IMG/VR virus record: IMGVR_UViG_3300042556_001537
Span: 1-36,240 of that record
DNA: 36,240 nt
Direction: 5' to 3' (one strand)
DNA from: a virus
Part shown: piece after piece, positions 8,771 to 16,765 of the stretch
Position numbering within the stretch: position 1 is the first letter of the stretch
Layout: each line of letters opens with the position of its first letter
Notes under the pieces: model-generated
Told to the model about the DNA's origin: nothing
Database searches by the model: none
Seen by the model: only the letters and a program-made list of their open reading frames with translations
Program-made: the position numbers and the translations under genes

Positions 8771-9162
8771 CCCAAGAAGATGTGGCGGCATTTGTCGCGC
8801 GGGAACTTGGGTTTGCGCGGGGATTCGGCGAATGCGCGGCCATCGGGTTTGGCACGCCTTTGGTGGCGGGTTTTGTCTATCACAACTGGAACCCGGAAGC
8901 GGCAACCATTGAAATCAGTGGGGCCTCTACACGGCGGGACTGGTGCAACAAATCGTTGCTGAGAATAATCTTCGAGTACCCCTTTGACCAGTTGGGGTGC
9001 CAGTTGGTTATTGCGCGGCACTCTGTCGATAATACGCGGGTGCGGCGCATTTGGAAATCACTAGGGGCGGATGAATATATTATCCCTCGGCTGCGAGGCC
9101 GGAATGACGATGAAGCGATTGCAACCCTGACCGTGGAAGCATGGCGAAAAAGGAAGATGTGA
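8767..9162 (+). CDS. GNAT-like acyltransferase fold protein in the tail module
   Basis: 131 aa, TTG start overlapping the previous stop by four bases. The sequence follows the GNAT pattern: an AAIGFGTPLVAGFVYHNWN strand pair, TIEISGAST as the central strand, a helix LLRIIFEYPFDQLGC, and the late motif SVDNTRVRRIWKSLGA. The usual acetyl-CoA loop (Q/RxxGxG/A) is not clear, which is common for the phage tail-linked GNAT relatives of alphaproteobacterial phages. Substrate unknown. It could modify a tail protein or a host component, or be a virion component that kept only the fold. Confidence 0.7.
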   Translation: MTQEDVAAFVARELGFARGFGECAAIGFGTPLVAGFVYHNWNPEAATIEISGASTRRDWCNKSLLRIIFEYPFDQLGCQLVIARHSVDNTRVRRIWKSLGADEYIIPRLRGRNDDEAIATLTVEAWRKRKM

Positions 9163-9512
9163 TGGGTACAGGTATCGGGGTGCGACCGCCAGCTATGCAG
9201 TCCAGAAAGCAAGTAATGCCCGGACGGATGCAAAAACCAATGCAGCCGCAATATGGCGCGCAGCAAAACATGCGGCAGAACATGCCGCAGTGGATGCAGA
9301 ACATGCAACCTCAGTATGGCGGGCAACCCATGCGCCCCGCGTCTGCCGTGATGCCGCCGGATTGGCAACAGCAGCAACCGCCGCGTCCTATCTCGCCCGT
9401 CATGCCGCCGAATTGGCAGCAGCAGCAGCCGCTTCGCCCATCGTCTGCCGTCATGCCCCGCGATTGGCAGCAGCAGCCCGCGCTTATGCAGATGATGATG
9501 CAGAGGAAGTAA
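9162..9512 (+). CDS. Met/Gln/Pro-rich repeat protein (116 aa)
   Basis: I choose the ATG at 9162, which overlaps the preceding stop (TGATG) and has GGAAG upstream; an in-frame ATG at 9141 would overlap the GNAT gene further. The protein is low-complexity: Met- and Gln-rich N-terminal half with two copies of MQPQYG, then three tandem 17-residue units of the type P-x-RP-x-S-x-VMP-x-x-WQQQQ, and a MQMMMQRK tail. No known domain is visible. Place between tail and fibre genes suggests a flexible virion or assembly component. Confidence 0.7.
   Translation: MGTGIGVRPPAMQSRKQVMPGRMQKPMQPQYGAQQNMRQNMPQWMQNMQPQYGGQPMRPASAVMPPDWQQQQPPRPISPVMPPNWQQQQPLRPSSAVMPRDWQQQPALMQMMMQRK
9327..9476 (+). repeat. three tandem 51-bp in-frame repeats
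   Basis: Units at 9327-9377, 9378-9428 and 9429-9476 (the last one codon shorter) encode P-x-RP-x-S-x-VMP-x-x-WQQQQ. Units differ at several third positions and some residues, so the duplication is not recent. Copy number could change by slippage or recombination. Confidence 0.8.
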
Positions 9513-9514
9513 TC

Positions 9515-10513
9515 ATGGGAAACCCAAAGCAAAAGGCCCCGCCCCCCCCGAATCCCGTTGACGTATCCAAGGCGCAGACCGGCACTAGCGTTGCAACGGC
9601 GCTGGCAAACACGTCATTGCAGAACGTCAACCGCGTTGGCGCGGATGGGTCAACGCTGACCTATAACCAGACGGGTTCCAGCGCCTTCACCGACCCTTAT
9701 ACGGGGGTCACATACCAGTTGCCGCAATACACGGCGACGGAAAGACTGTCTGCCCCGGCGCAGGCGATCTACGATACCCGGCAGGGGGCCGAGCAGAACC
9801 TTGCCACGGCGGCACGAAATCAATCCGGCAACGTGGTCAATTCCATGTCGCAGCCCTGGAATCCCGATACAGCCGCGATTGAACGGCGCATCTTTGAACT
9901 TGGGTCCAGCACGCTGAATCCGATGTTTGAACGGCAGCGTGGCGATCTGGAAACCCGTCTGTCTAATCAGGGCATCAAGTTGGGTTCGGCGGCATACGAC
10001 CGCGCCTTGAACGAGCAGGGCAACACGCAAAACCAAGCCTACAACCAGCTTGCATTGCAGGGTCGCGGGCAGGCGTTCGGCGAATTGCAGTCTATTCGGA
10101 ACCAGCCGTTGAACGAACTTTCGGCGCTGCTTTCGGGGTCTCAGGTGTCGATGCCGAATTATGGCGTCAATACCCCGGCGGGTATTCCGACGACCGACAA
10201 CGCGGGGCTGATTAACGCCAACTACCGCCAGCAAATGCAGAACTGGCAAACGGACAGGAACAGTTGGGATGACACGGTTGGCGGTCTGTTTGGCCTTGGC
10301 TCGGCTGCAATCATGTCCGACCGCCGCACGAAGACCGACATTGAAAAGGTCGGCAAGACCGATGACGGCCAGCCGATATATTCCTACCGCTACAAGTCGG
10401 GCGGGCCAATCCAGATGGGCTTGATGGCGCAGGAAGTTGAAAAGAAACGCCCGGATGCGGTTGTCAAAAAGGGCGGCATCCGCTTTGTTGATTATGGGAA
10501 GGCGCTGAAATAA
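9515..10513 (+). CDS. virion protein with C-terminal endosialidase-type chaperone domain (S74)
   Basis: 332 aa. The frame is open further upstream, but the ATG at 9515 has GAGGAAG before it and starts right after the previous gene. Residues 1-20 are Pro-rich; residues about 60-250 are helical with repeats of NQ-rich segments (AYDRALNEQGNTQNQAYNQLALQG), and residues about 267-332 carry the S74 self-cleaving chaperone pattern: MSDRRTKTDIEKVG, YSYRYKSGG, MGLMAQEVEKKRPDAV, VDYGKAL. Such domains trimerise a fibre or spike and then cut themselves off before Ser. Here the Ser is the S of MSDRR. The N-terminal part looks helical, not like a classical fibre. Confidence 0.8.
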   Translation: MGNPKQKAPPPPNPVDVSKAQTGTSVATALANTSLQNVNRVGADGSTLTYNQTGSSAFTDPYTGVTYQLPQYTATERLSAPAQAIYDTRQGAEQNLATAARNQSGNVVNSMSQPWNPDTAAIERRIFELGSSTLNPMFERQRGDLETRLSNQGIKLGSAAYDRALNEQGNTQNQAYNQLALQGRGQAFGELQSIRNQPLNELSALLSGSQVSMPNYGVNTPAGIPTTDNAGLINANYRQQMQNWQTDRNSWDDTVGGLFGLGSAAIMSDRRTKTDIEKVGKTDDGQPIYSYRYKSGGPIQMGLMAQEVEKKRPDAVVKKGGIRFVDYGKALK

Positions 10514-12171
10514 TGGCACAACCCGGTTTCATTTTCGGCCAAGGCACCGCAGACACCTACGAGTCGTTGCAGGCAAAGCGTAGGACGGCGGAACGGCTCG
10601 GCCTTGCGGCTATGCAGACCCCAAAGAGCTTCGGCGAGGGTCTTTCGTCTTTGGGGCAGGCTATCGCATACCGTCGGCTGATGAATCAAGCGGACGCCGG
10701 GGACGCGGCGGGCCGTGCGGCGTATGACGAAAAGCGCGGCTCTGTGCTAGGCGCGCTGATGGGCGGTGCCTTGGGTGGTAGCGCGCCTGCGTTCAATCCT
10801 AGCCCGTCCATGCCGATCACGCCAAACCCTGCCGGACTTGATCCGTCGATTATCAAGGCTGTGGACCGTGTAAACCCGCAAGGACGGGAAGCGGAAATTC
10901 GCGCTGGCCTTATTGAGCGCGGGATGGCCCCGCACATCGCCGATGGCTTTTTGATGAACTTCAAAGACGAAAGCGGACTGGACCCCGGCGTTAACGAGGC
11001 GGATCCTATCGTTCCGGGGTCGCGCGGCGGGTTTGGGCTGGCGCAATGGACTGGCCCGCGTCGTGTCGCTTTGGAAAAATTTGCGGCGGCACGTGGCGCG
11101 GCCCCGAGCGATGCGAACGTGCAACTGGACTTCCTGATGACCGAATTGCAGGGGCCGGAATCCCGCGCGGCGCGCAACATCCTTGCCGCCCCGGACGCGG
11201 GTAGTGCGGCTGCGGCCATTGCAAAAGACTTCCTGCGCCCCGCGCCTGAGCATTTGTCCCGGCGCGTTGCCGAATACACGGGGAGGAACCCCGGCGCGTC
11301 GATCCCGGCAATCATGGAAATTATGGCTGACCCCTACGCCCCCCAAGGCGACAAGATGGTTCTGGGCGCGTTGCTTGAACAGCAGTTGGCGCAGATGCAG
11401 CCGCCCGATCCGATGCAGGCGCTGCAACTGGAACGCGCGCAGCTTGAAATTGACGCGATGCGCAACCCGCAAGCCGATCCAATGCAAGAGTTGGAAATGG
11501 AATACAAGCGGGCGCAGATCGAGCAGATGCGGAATCCGCAGATGGAAGGGCCACTAGTGGACATGTCCGGTTTGCAGATCGGTGGTGATAACGTCCCCGC
11601 CGACGATGCGTTGCGGAAAAAACTGATGGAAGGCGAAGGCGTGGCTTGGGGTGAATACCTCAAAGCGGGCGGCACGGCGTCTGGCATGGCGCAAGATATG
11701 GACGTCATTGACGAACTGATCCAGATTGCGCCGCAAGGTCCGATCCAAGGCCGATTGGCGAAGGTGTTTCCGGGCGTAAGCGATGCGGGCGCAGCGTTCC
11801 AATCCGTTGTGTCGCGCGTTGCGCCGTCCCTGCGCGTTGAGGGCAGCGGTTCGACTTCCGACATTGAATACAACGGTTTCTTGCAATCCATGCCGTCTCT
11901 GGTCAACAGGCCGGATGCGAACGCGGCCATTGCAGGCGTCCTGCGCGCCAAGGCGCAAATCAACATGGATCGTGCGCAAGTGGTGCGCGACTACCAGAAC
12001 GGCACCATGTCGGTTGATCAAGCCCGCAACAAACTGTCGGAAATTGACAGCCGTTCAATCCTGACGCCGGGACTAAAGCAGATGTTGACCGTACTAGCGC
12101 CTGATGCGGGAATCGCGCCCGCCCCCGGCGCAACCCTGACCTACAACCCGCAGACCGGAGAGTTTGAATGA
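10513..12171 (+). CDS. DNA-ejection protein with tail lysozyme domain
   Basis: 552 aa, start overlapping the previous stop (TAATG). After a Gly/Ala-rich N-terminus, residues about 113-240 carry the phage tail lysozyme pattern (Pfam Phage_lysozyme2): AEIRAGLIERGM, FLMNFKDESGLDPG with a likely catalytic Glu in DESG, RGGFGLAQWTGPRR, and NVQLDFLMTEL. Residues about 300-350 hold two Met/Gln-rich repeats (LQLERAQLEIDAMRNPQ and LEMEYKRAQIEQMRNPQ). In podoviruses proteins of this kind are ejected with the genome and cut a hole in peptidoglycan for DNA entry. The end overlaps the next start by four bases. Confidence 0.8.
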   Translation: MAQPGFIFGQGTADTYESLQAKRRTAERLGLAAMQTPKSFGEGLSSLGQAIAYRRLMNQADAGDAAGRAAYDEKRGSVLGALMGGALGGSAPAFNPSPSMPITPNPAGLDPSIIKAVDRVNPQGREAEIRAGLIERGMAPHIADGFLMNFKDESGLDPGVNEADPIVPGSRGGFGLAQWTGPRRVALEKFAAARGAAPSDANVQLDFLMTELQGPESRAARNILAAPDAGSAAAAIAKDFLRPAPEHLSRRVAEYTGRNPGASIPAIMEIMADPYAPQGDKMVLGALLEQQLAQMQPPDPMQALQLERAQLEIDAMRNPQADPMQELEMEYKRAQIEQMRNPQMEGPLVDMSGLQIGGDNVPADDALRKKLMEGEGVAWGEYLKAGGTASGMAQDMDVIDELIQIAPQGPIQGRLAKVFPGVSDAGAAFQSVVSRVAPSLRVEGSGSTSDIEYNGFLQSMPSLVNRPDANAAIAGVLRAKAQINMDRAQVVRDYQNGTMSVDQARNKLSEIDSRSILTPGLKQMLTVLAPDAGIAPAPGATLTYNPQTGEFE

Positions 12172-13700
12172 TTACCGTCAACCTCCCTGATGGCACAAAG
12201 GTTCAGTTTCCCGATGGCACGTCACGGGAGACAATGAAAGCAGCCCTTGCCAAGCGGTTCGGCGCGAAAACCAGCCTGCCGGAACAATTCGGCAGTGGCA
12301 CTAGCGAAGGCATCGCTAGGGCATTGGGTGCGCCGGTTGACCTGATGACTGGCGCGCTTAACCTTGGTTCGCGCGGCATCAACGCGGTCGCTGGTACACA
12401 ACTGCCGCAAATTCAAAACCCCGTCGGTGGAAGCAGCACGTTGCAGAAGTTGATGGACCCATTCATTAGCGATGCGGCCCCGCAGACCACTGCGCAACGG
12501 TATGGACGGCGAATCGGGCAGGAAGTCGGCTTTGGTACGGTGGCGGCACCAGTCGCCATGCTTGCCCCTGCTATCGGCCCCGCTGCCCGTGCAAACCTAC
12601 CAGCTTATGCCGGGACTAGCCTTGCCAGCGATGTTGCCGCAGGCACGGCGGGACAGACTGCGCGCGAAGTTGTCCCCGATAGCGATATGGCCGACTTCTG
12701 GGCTTCTTTGCTTGCCGGGGGGGGCGCTGGGGCTTTGGCCTCGCGCGCCATGCCAGCCTATCAGCCTGGAATGACCCGCGCCGATGTCGGTATGCAAGCC
12801 GATGCAAAATGGTCGGCGGTGAAGGCCGCCCCCGAACGGTTGACGGACGCGGCGACTGCCCGGTTGGCCGGTGACGTGCAAGCATCCCTGCCTACCAGCC
12901 AACTTGCGCCGAGCGCATATCCTACCGCGTTCCGCATGGCTGGGGAAACGCAGGCGCTCAAAAACCCAAGCGTTTATGATGTGGCGGAATTGCGACGCTT
13001 GTTCGGTGATGCGGTCGCGTCCAACCCGCAAGAAAGCCGCGTTGGCGTCGGGATGAAAAAGGCCACGGAAGATTATTTGAACCGCCTCACGCAAGGCGAC
13101 GTGATGGGCGGCGATCCTACGGCAGCGGTGAACAACCTTCGAGCCGCAAACGAACTTTCCGCGCGTGGGCATCGGTATGACGCTGTAGATAACAAGGCCA
13201 TGCGGGCAGAAACGCGCGCCGCCACTACGGGCACGGGCGGCAATGAAGTGAACGCTACGCGCCAGAACGTGCGGACTCTTTACGACAGGGAGCGTGACCC
13301 TACGCTTCGGGGGCAGCGCAAGGGTTTCACGCCCGACGAAATGGCGCAAATGGAACGGATCGTGATGGGGACCGGGCCGCAGAACGCAGCCCGACTTATT
13401 GGGCGCATGGCCCCGACTTCCGGTGCGCTGCCGCTTATGGCAACGGGGTGGGGCGGGGCTGCGGGGGTGGGCTTGGCCGCTGCGGGCGGGTCGCCATTGG
13501 CCGCTATTCCGGCCCTTGCTGGCGGCATTGGGTTCCTTGGCAAAGCCGCTGCGGAATCCATGACGAAAAAAGAAATCCAGAAGCTTTTGGACATGATTGC
13601 CAGCGGCGGGAATCTGAAACCCGGAACGGCCCGCAAGGCGTCCGAAGCCGCTGTCATGCAGCAGCTTCTATCGTCAGCCCTTTCGGGAATGCCGCAGTAA
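12168..13700 (+). CDS. internal virion / DNA-ejection protein (510 aa)
   Basis: Starts in an ATGA overlap. The N-terminus has the PDGTKVQFPDGTSRETMKAAL motif shared by many phage ejection proteins, followed by an amphipathic helical body. Two Ala/Gly-rich hydrophobic stretches (residues about 123-150 and about 420-465) could insert into the inner membrane after ejection. No enzymatic motif is seen. Together with the lysozyme protein upstream it most likely forms the trans-envelope channel for DNA. A small opposite-strand reading frame overlaps its last 27 bases. Confidence 0.7.
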   Translation: MITVNLPDGTKVQFPDGTSRETMKAALAKRFGAKTSLPEQFGSGTSEGIARALGAPVDLMTGALNLGSRGINAVAGTQLPQIQNPVGGSSTLQKLMDPFISDAAPQTTAQRYGRRIGQEVGFGTVAAPVAMLAPAIGPAARANLPAYAGTSLASDVAAGTAGQTAREVVPDSDMADFWASLLAGGGAGALASRAMPAYQPGMTRADVGMQADAKWSAVKAAPERLTDAATARLAGDVQASLPTSQLAPSAYPTAFRMAGETQALKNPSVYDVAELRRLFGDAVASNPQESRVGVGMKKATEDYLNRLTQGDVMGGDPTAAVNNLRAANELSARGHRYDAVDNKAMRAETRAATTGTGGNEVNATRQNVRTLYDRERDPTLRGQRKGFTPDEMAQMERIVMGTGPQNAARLIGRMAPTSGALPLMATGWGGAAGVGLAAAGGSPLAAIPALAGGIGFLGKAAAESMTKKEIQKLLDMIASGGNLKPGTARKASEAAVMQQLLSSALSGMPQ

Positions 13701-13802
13701 GAAGAACACCATTGCAGGGATAAAGAGCAACGCGAAGGGCGGCGCAAAGATCGCTGTCGCCCCTGCGCCAAGCCATATCGCTGCGCCAATCCAATTCTTC
13801 AT
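13674..13802 (-). CDS. possible 42-aa membrane protein, opposite strand
   Basis: Read leftward from ATG at 13802 to TGA at 13674. The peptide is MKNWIGAAIWLGAGATAIFA followed by PPFALLFIPAMVFFLLRHSRKG, that is one or two hydrophobic helices with a positive C-terminal tail. It fills most of a 146-base gap that has no rightward gene. The GGGGGG just before the ATG is too close for an ideal ribosome site, so evidence rests on the strikingly membrane-like composition. It would be antisense to the late operon. Confidence 0.35.
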   Translation of the reverse strand: MKNWIGAAIWLGAGATAIFAPPFALLFIPAMVFFLLRHSRKG

Positions 13803-13846
13803 CCCCCCAACATATGCGCCTTCGGGCGGAAATCAAGGAGTTTGCC

Positions 13847-14452
13847 ATGAGTCGAAACGGCTCCGGGGTCTACAGCCTGCCAGCGGGCAGCACCGCCGTC
13901 GATGACACCATCATCGACCCGGTGGTGTTCAACACGCTGATCTCCGATCTGGAATTGGACGCAAACACGGCACGCCCGATTGTTGCCGGGGGGACGGGTG
14001 CTACCACGGCGGCGGCGGCGCGGACAAATCTTGGGGCGACTACCATAGGCGCGCAGTTGTTTACATCAGCAGATGCAAGTTTTGCCAGAGGCTTTCTTGG
14101 CGCAACCGTCGCCGGGTCCGCAATGTTTATCGCCGCAGACGTGGCCGCGCAGCGCACGCTCTTGGGATTTGCGCAGACGACCGGGACGCCCCGCAGGCTA
14201 TTGTTCCCCGGCAACATGATGTTGCAAGGCGGAACGGGGACCACAAGCGCGGGTGGATCGTTAGCCCTGACATTCCCGTTTGCCTTCAGCGCCACCCCGT
14301 CTTTCGTTATGACGCCGATTGCGGGTGGCGGCGGGGTATTCATGACGTTTTCGGTCATTGGATCAAGCGGGACGACGTGCCTGTCTTGGGTGAGCAACGC
14401 AGGCGCGGCCGCAAGCATCACATTCCACTGGCTGGCATTTGGGGAGGCTTGA
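13847..14452 (+). CDS. tail fibre protein
   Basis: 201 aa. The ATG at 13847 follows AAGGAG by 6 bases and is preferred to an in-frame ATG at 13814. N-terminus MSRNGSGVYSLPAGSTAVDDTII is a standard fibre start; residues 48-90 hold the GGTGATTAAAARTNLGA motif, a common shaft element, and the C-terminal ~75 residues (LALTFPFAFSATPSFVMTPI to SITFHWLAFGEA) match the gp53/H-type-lectin-like fibre tip with a final beta strand. Expected to recognise the host surface. The next gene encodes its assembly factor. Confidence 0.8.
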   Translation: MSRNGSGVYSLPAGSTAVDDTIIDPVVFNTLISDLELDANTARPIVAGGTGATTAAAARTNLGATTIGAQLFTSADASFARGFLGATVAGSAMFIAADVAAQRTLLGFAQTTGTPRRLLFPGNMMLQGGTGTTSAGGSLALTFPFAFSATPSFVMTPIAGGGGVFMTFSVIGSSGTTCLSWVSNAGAAASITFHWLAFGEA

Positions 14453-14455
14453 GCA

Positions 14456-14944
14456 ATGGCGATTTTTTATTCACCTTCGGCGGGTGGCTTTTACAGTCCC
14501 GACTATCATTCCGCAATCCCGTCTGATGCCGTGGAGATTACAGCGGAACTTCACGCAGAACTGATTGCAGGAAATTCGGCCGGGAAAACCATCGCCCCCG
14601 ATGCCAATGGTATTCCGCAGCTTGTCGATCCGCCGATTCCTACGGCAGAGGAAACCCTTGCCGCAGAACGGGCACAGATGAACCCAAATTACACGGCGTT
14701 CCGGTTCGCCATGAGGGCTACTCCGGCTGCGGGATATGCGCACCTTTTGGACCGCGTGACGCAGACCGTCGCTGTGGCCCGATCCGCCGATCCCTTTGCC
14801 GATATCGTGATCTGGTCCGAAAGCGTAACGCGGGTTGTGCGGATGCATCCCGACATGACCAGCTTCGCCACGGCCTTTGATTTGACGCCGGAATCGCTGG
14901 ATGACCTGTGCAGGTTGGCCTTGCAGATCGAGGCCGGATCATGA
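14456..14944 (+). CDS. tail fibre assembly-type protein
   Basis: 162 aa, three bases after the fibre gene. N-terminus MAIFYSPSAGGFYSPDYHSAIPSDAVEIT with AELHAELIAG and APDANGIPQLVDPP is the classical phage fibre-assembly or fibre-chaperone start (Caudo_TAP-like). The C-terminal half is helical. Such proteins help fold or attach the fibre encoded next door. It overlaps the following start by four bases. Confidence 0.75.
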   Translation: MAIFYSPSAGGFYSPDYHSAIPSDAVEITAELHAELIAGNSAGKTIAPDANGIPQLVDPPIPTAEETLAAERAQMNPNYTAFRFAMRATPAAGYAHLLDRVTQTVAVARSADPFADIVIWSESVTRVVRMHPDMTSFATAFDLTPESLDDLCRLALQIEAGS

Positions 14945-15198
14945 CTTGGCTGGAACGCCTTGAACAAATCGGGATTGCCGCAACCACGTCTATCATTGCG
15001 GCAATCGGCGCGGCGATTTGGTGGTTTGTCCGCGCGGTATTCACTGACCGGAGTCGGCTGTCGCTGCTGGAAAGGGAAATGCGCGACCGCGTGCAGCGGC
15101 ATGACGATCTGCGCACCGATGTAACGCGGCAATTCGACAAGGTGGACGAAAAGCTGACCCGGATTGAGACGGTGCTGATTACGGAGAACCGCAAATGA
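14941..15198 (+). CDS. small membrane protein with coiled coil, lysis region (85 aa)
   Basis: I use the ATG at 14941, overlapping the previous stop (ATGA); the frame extends 33 bases upstream but would run into the fibre-assembly gene. Residues about 8-33 form one hydrophobic helix (IGIAATTSIIAAIGAAIWWFV), followed by a charged coiled coil (LSLLEREMRDRVQRHDDLRTDVTRQFDKVDEKL). This design is common just ahead of phage endolysins; it may be a lysis regulator or an additional holin-like protein. No family is assigned with certainty. Confidence 0.7.
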   Translation: MTWLERLEQIGIAATTSIIAAIGAAIWWFVRAVFTDRSRLSLLEREMRDRVQRHDDLRTDVTRQFDKVDEKLTRIETVLITENRK

Positions 15199-15866
15199 AA
15201 CAGCTTCTCGACTTTATCGCCGAACACGAAAGCGAAGGTGCTGCGCGCCGCTTGAATATCAGCGCCTATGACGTGATATGGGGCGGGATCAAAGGGGTGC
15301 ATCGCGCGCCGAAACCGCTCACGCAAATGACCATCCGCGAAGTGCTGGCGTGGCAGGATCGTATTGACCCGTTATATCGCAGCGAAGCGGCGGGCCGGTA
15401 TCAGATATTGGAAGACACCCTGCGCGATCTTTATGTCGAAGCGGGGATGACGCTGGACAGCAAGTTTGACAAAGCCGGGCAGGATCGGCTTGCAATGGCT
15501 TTGCTGAAACGCCGGGGCCTGGACAAGTTTCTTCACGGGTATCTGTCTGTCAACAAGTTCTGCAACGAGTTGGCGAAGGAATGGGCATCCCTGCCGGTAG
15601 TGGACGGGCCGAAGAAAGGCCGCAGCTATTACGCCGGGGACGGCTTGAACGCCGCCGGGGTGGACGTGGAGCCTTTCGTTGCCGTGGTGCAATCAATGCG
15701 CCCGAAAGTCCCGCCCGTGTCGAATGTGGTCACAGCCAGTGACCTTAAACCCGTTGATGACAGTAAAACCCCTGTTTCCTACCATCAACCGGTTTTGATG
15801 ACAGAGTTTCAATCGCTATGGACCATGCTTTTGGCATGGCTGTTCAAGAAAGGACCAAAGAAATGA
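15195..15866 (+). CDS. endolysin, lambda R-like (lytic transglycosylase-type)
   Basis: 223 aa in an ATGA overlap. Similar in layout to lambda R: a likely catalytic Glu in FIAEHESEG, YDVIWGG, EAAGRYQILEDTL (the AGRYQ motif), QDRLAMALLKRRG and the WASLP motif about residue 136. It should cut the glycan strands of peptidoglycan. There is no N-terminal signal; residues about 200-217 (FQSLWTMLLAWLF) form a hydrophobic tail followed by KKGPKK, absent from lambda R, which may tether the enzyme to the membrane. Adjacent holin and spanins complete the lysis set. Confidence 0.8.
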   Translation: MKQLLDFIAEHESEGAARRLNISAYDVIWGGIKGVHRAPKPLTQMTIREVLAWQDRIDPLYRSEAAGRYQILEDTLRDLYVEAGMTLDSKFDKAGQDRLAMALLKRRGLDKFLHGYLSVNKFCNELAKEWASLPVVDGPKKGRSYYAGDGLNAAGVDVEPFVAVVQSMRPKVPPVSNVVTASDLKPVDDSKTPVSYHQPVLMTEFQSLWTMLLAWLFKKGPKK

Positions 15867-16069
15867 GGCTCGTCCCTAATGCGCGCCGCGCGTGGCGCTG
15901 GTTTTCTGTGCAGGCATTTATCGCAATCGGTTTGTTGCAAGCCGCATGGGAAACACTGCCCCCGGACGCGCTTACAGTCATCCCGATTGACTGGCGCGGG
16001 TACATCACCCTTGGGCTGGCGATTGCCGGTCTTGTCGGTCGGCTTATTGCGCAGGAGCCAAAGGAGTGA
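15863..16069 (+). CDS. holin (DUF7940-like, two membrane helices)
   Basis: 68 aa, ATGA overlap with the endolysin stop. The N-terminus is basic (MRLVPNARRAWRW), followed by two hydrophobic helices (about 14-28 and 43-62: ITLGLAIAGLVGRLIAQ) around a short loop with PIDWRG. Size, charge pattern and place right after the endolysin match small holins of Rhodobacteraceae phages. It would form the membrane lesion that frees the endolysin. Confidence 0.75.
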   Translation: MRLVPNARRAWRWFSVQAFIAIGLLQAAWETLPPDALTVIPIDWRGYITLGLAIAGLVGRLIAQEPKE

Positions 16070-16407
16070 TCGGAATTGTTCCTCTGGACGTGTTTTTTTT
16101 GAATGTTGCGGTTTTTTCGGATGACCAATCCCGCTGTGCAGCCTTGCGCGAAGAAGGATGCGACGTTTCGGAACACGATGTATCTTGCCTTGCGTCGGCG
16201 CATATTGATACCGCAGGGGACGGGTCAACACGCCTTTCAATGGTTATCAAGCCGAAGGCAACGAAAGCAACTTGGGCGCACGAGTGCGTTCATATTGCAG
16301 ACTTTGTTATGAACCGTCTTGGTATTCCAATGGGGGTCAGAAATACCGAAATCAGGGCATATCTAGTCGCGCGTCTGTTTGCCGGACTAGAGGAAATGAT
16401 GCCATGA
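16066..16407 (+). CDS. putative zinc-peptidase-like protein with HExxH motif (113 aa)
   Basis: GTG start in a GTGA overlap with the holin; the AAGGAG sequence sits directly on the start, so it is probably translated by coupling. The core is AHECVHIADFVMNRLGIP (residues about 70-87), an HExxH zinc-peptidase signature, followed by NTEIRAYLVARLF where Glu could be a third ligand. The first half is less GC-rich than neighbours (a run of eight T near 16092). Small HExxH proteins occur in phage lysis regions; substrate unknown. Confidence 0.7.
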   Translation: MIGIVPLDVFFLNVAVFSDDQSRCAALREEGCDVSEHDVSCLASAHIDTAGDGSTRLSMVIKPKATKATWAHECVHIADFVMNRLGIPMGVRNTEIRAYLVARLFAGLEEMMP

Positions 16408-16619
16408 CCAGCGCAATCCTCACGGCGCTGTGGAAGCCCGTAGCGGCCCTTCTGGCGCTTCTGGGCATCTACTTAGCGGGAAAGCGACATGCCCGCCAGC
16501 AGGCCAAATATGAGGGCCTGCAAGACTATGCAGCAACAAGGAAGAAAGCCGATGAAGCGGATATTGTGGATAGCCCTGATCTGGCCCGTAGCTGGTTGCA
16601 TGAGCGTGGCAAACGATAG
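16404..16619 (+). CDS. i-spanin (Rz-like inner membrane protein)
   Basis: 71 aa, ATG at 16404 in an ATGA overlap. One N-terminal membrane helix (WKPVAALLALLGIYLAG) then a charged, helical periplasmic part (KRHARQQAKYEGLQDYAATRKKADEA) and WLHERGKR end. This is the Rz pattern. The o-spanin gene begins inside it in another frame at 16552, the usual nested arrangement, and the two proteins should bridge both membranes and fuse them at the end of lysis. Confidence 0.8.
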   Translation: MTSAILTALWKPVAALLALLGIYLAGKRHARQQAKYEGLQDYAATRKKADEADIVDSPDLARSWLHERGKR

Positions 16620-16749
16620 CGCCATCTGCGATGCGACGGATGCGCAGCGCACCGCACATGCGGCGGCATTGGCGGCAGACGGCGGCGATAAGTCGGTGGT
16701 CACAGGGCAGGCGTTGATTGCCACCCTGGACGCAACCTGCCTGAAATAA
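16552..16749 (+). CDS. o-spanin (Rz1-like lipoprotein)
   Basis: 65 aa. ATG at 16552 follows AAGGAAG by the right distance. The signal peptide MKRILWIALIWPVAGC ends in a lipobox (VAGC), so Cys16 would be lipidated and anchor the protein in the outer membrane. The mature part has two further cysteines (Cys26 and Cys63) and is Ala/Thr-rich. Its first 68 bases overlap the i-spanin gene in a different frame. Confidence 0.8.
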   Translation: MKRILWIALIWPVAGCMSVANDSAICDATDAQRTAHAAALAADGGDKSVVTGQALIATLDATCLK

Positions 16750-16765
16750 CGGAAAGGATGAAGCC

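Noticed and set aside
9141-9161. Earlier ATG for the Gln-rich repeat protein
   Set aside because: The ATG at 9162 overlaps the previous stop and has better ribosome-site spacing.
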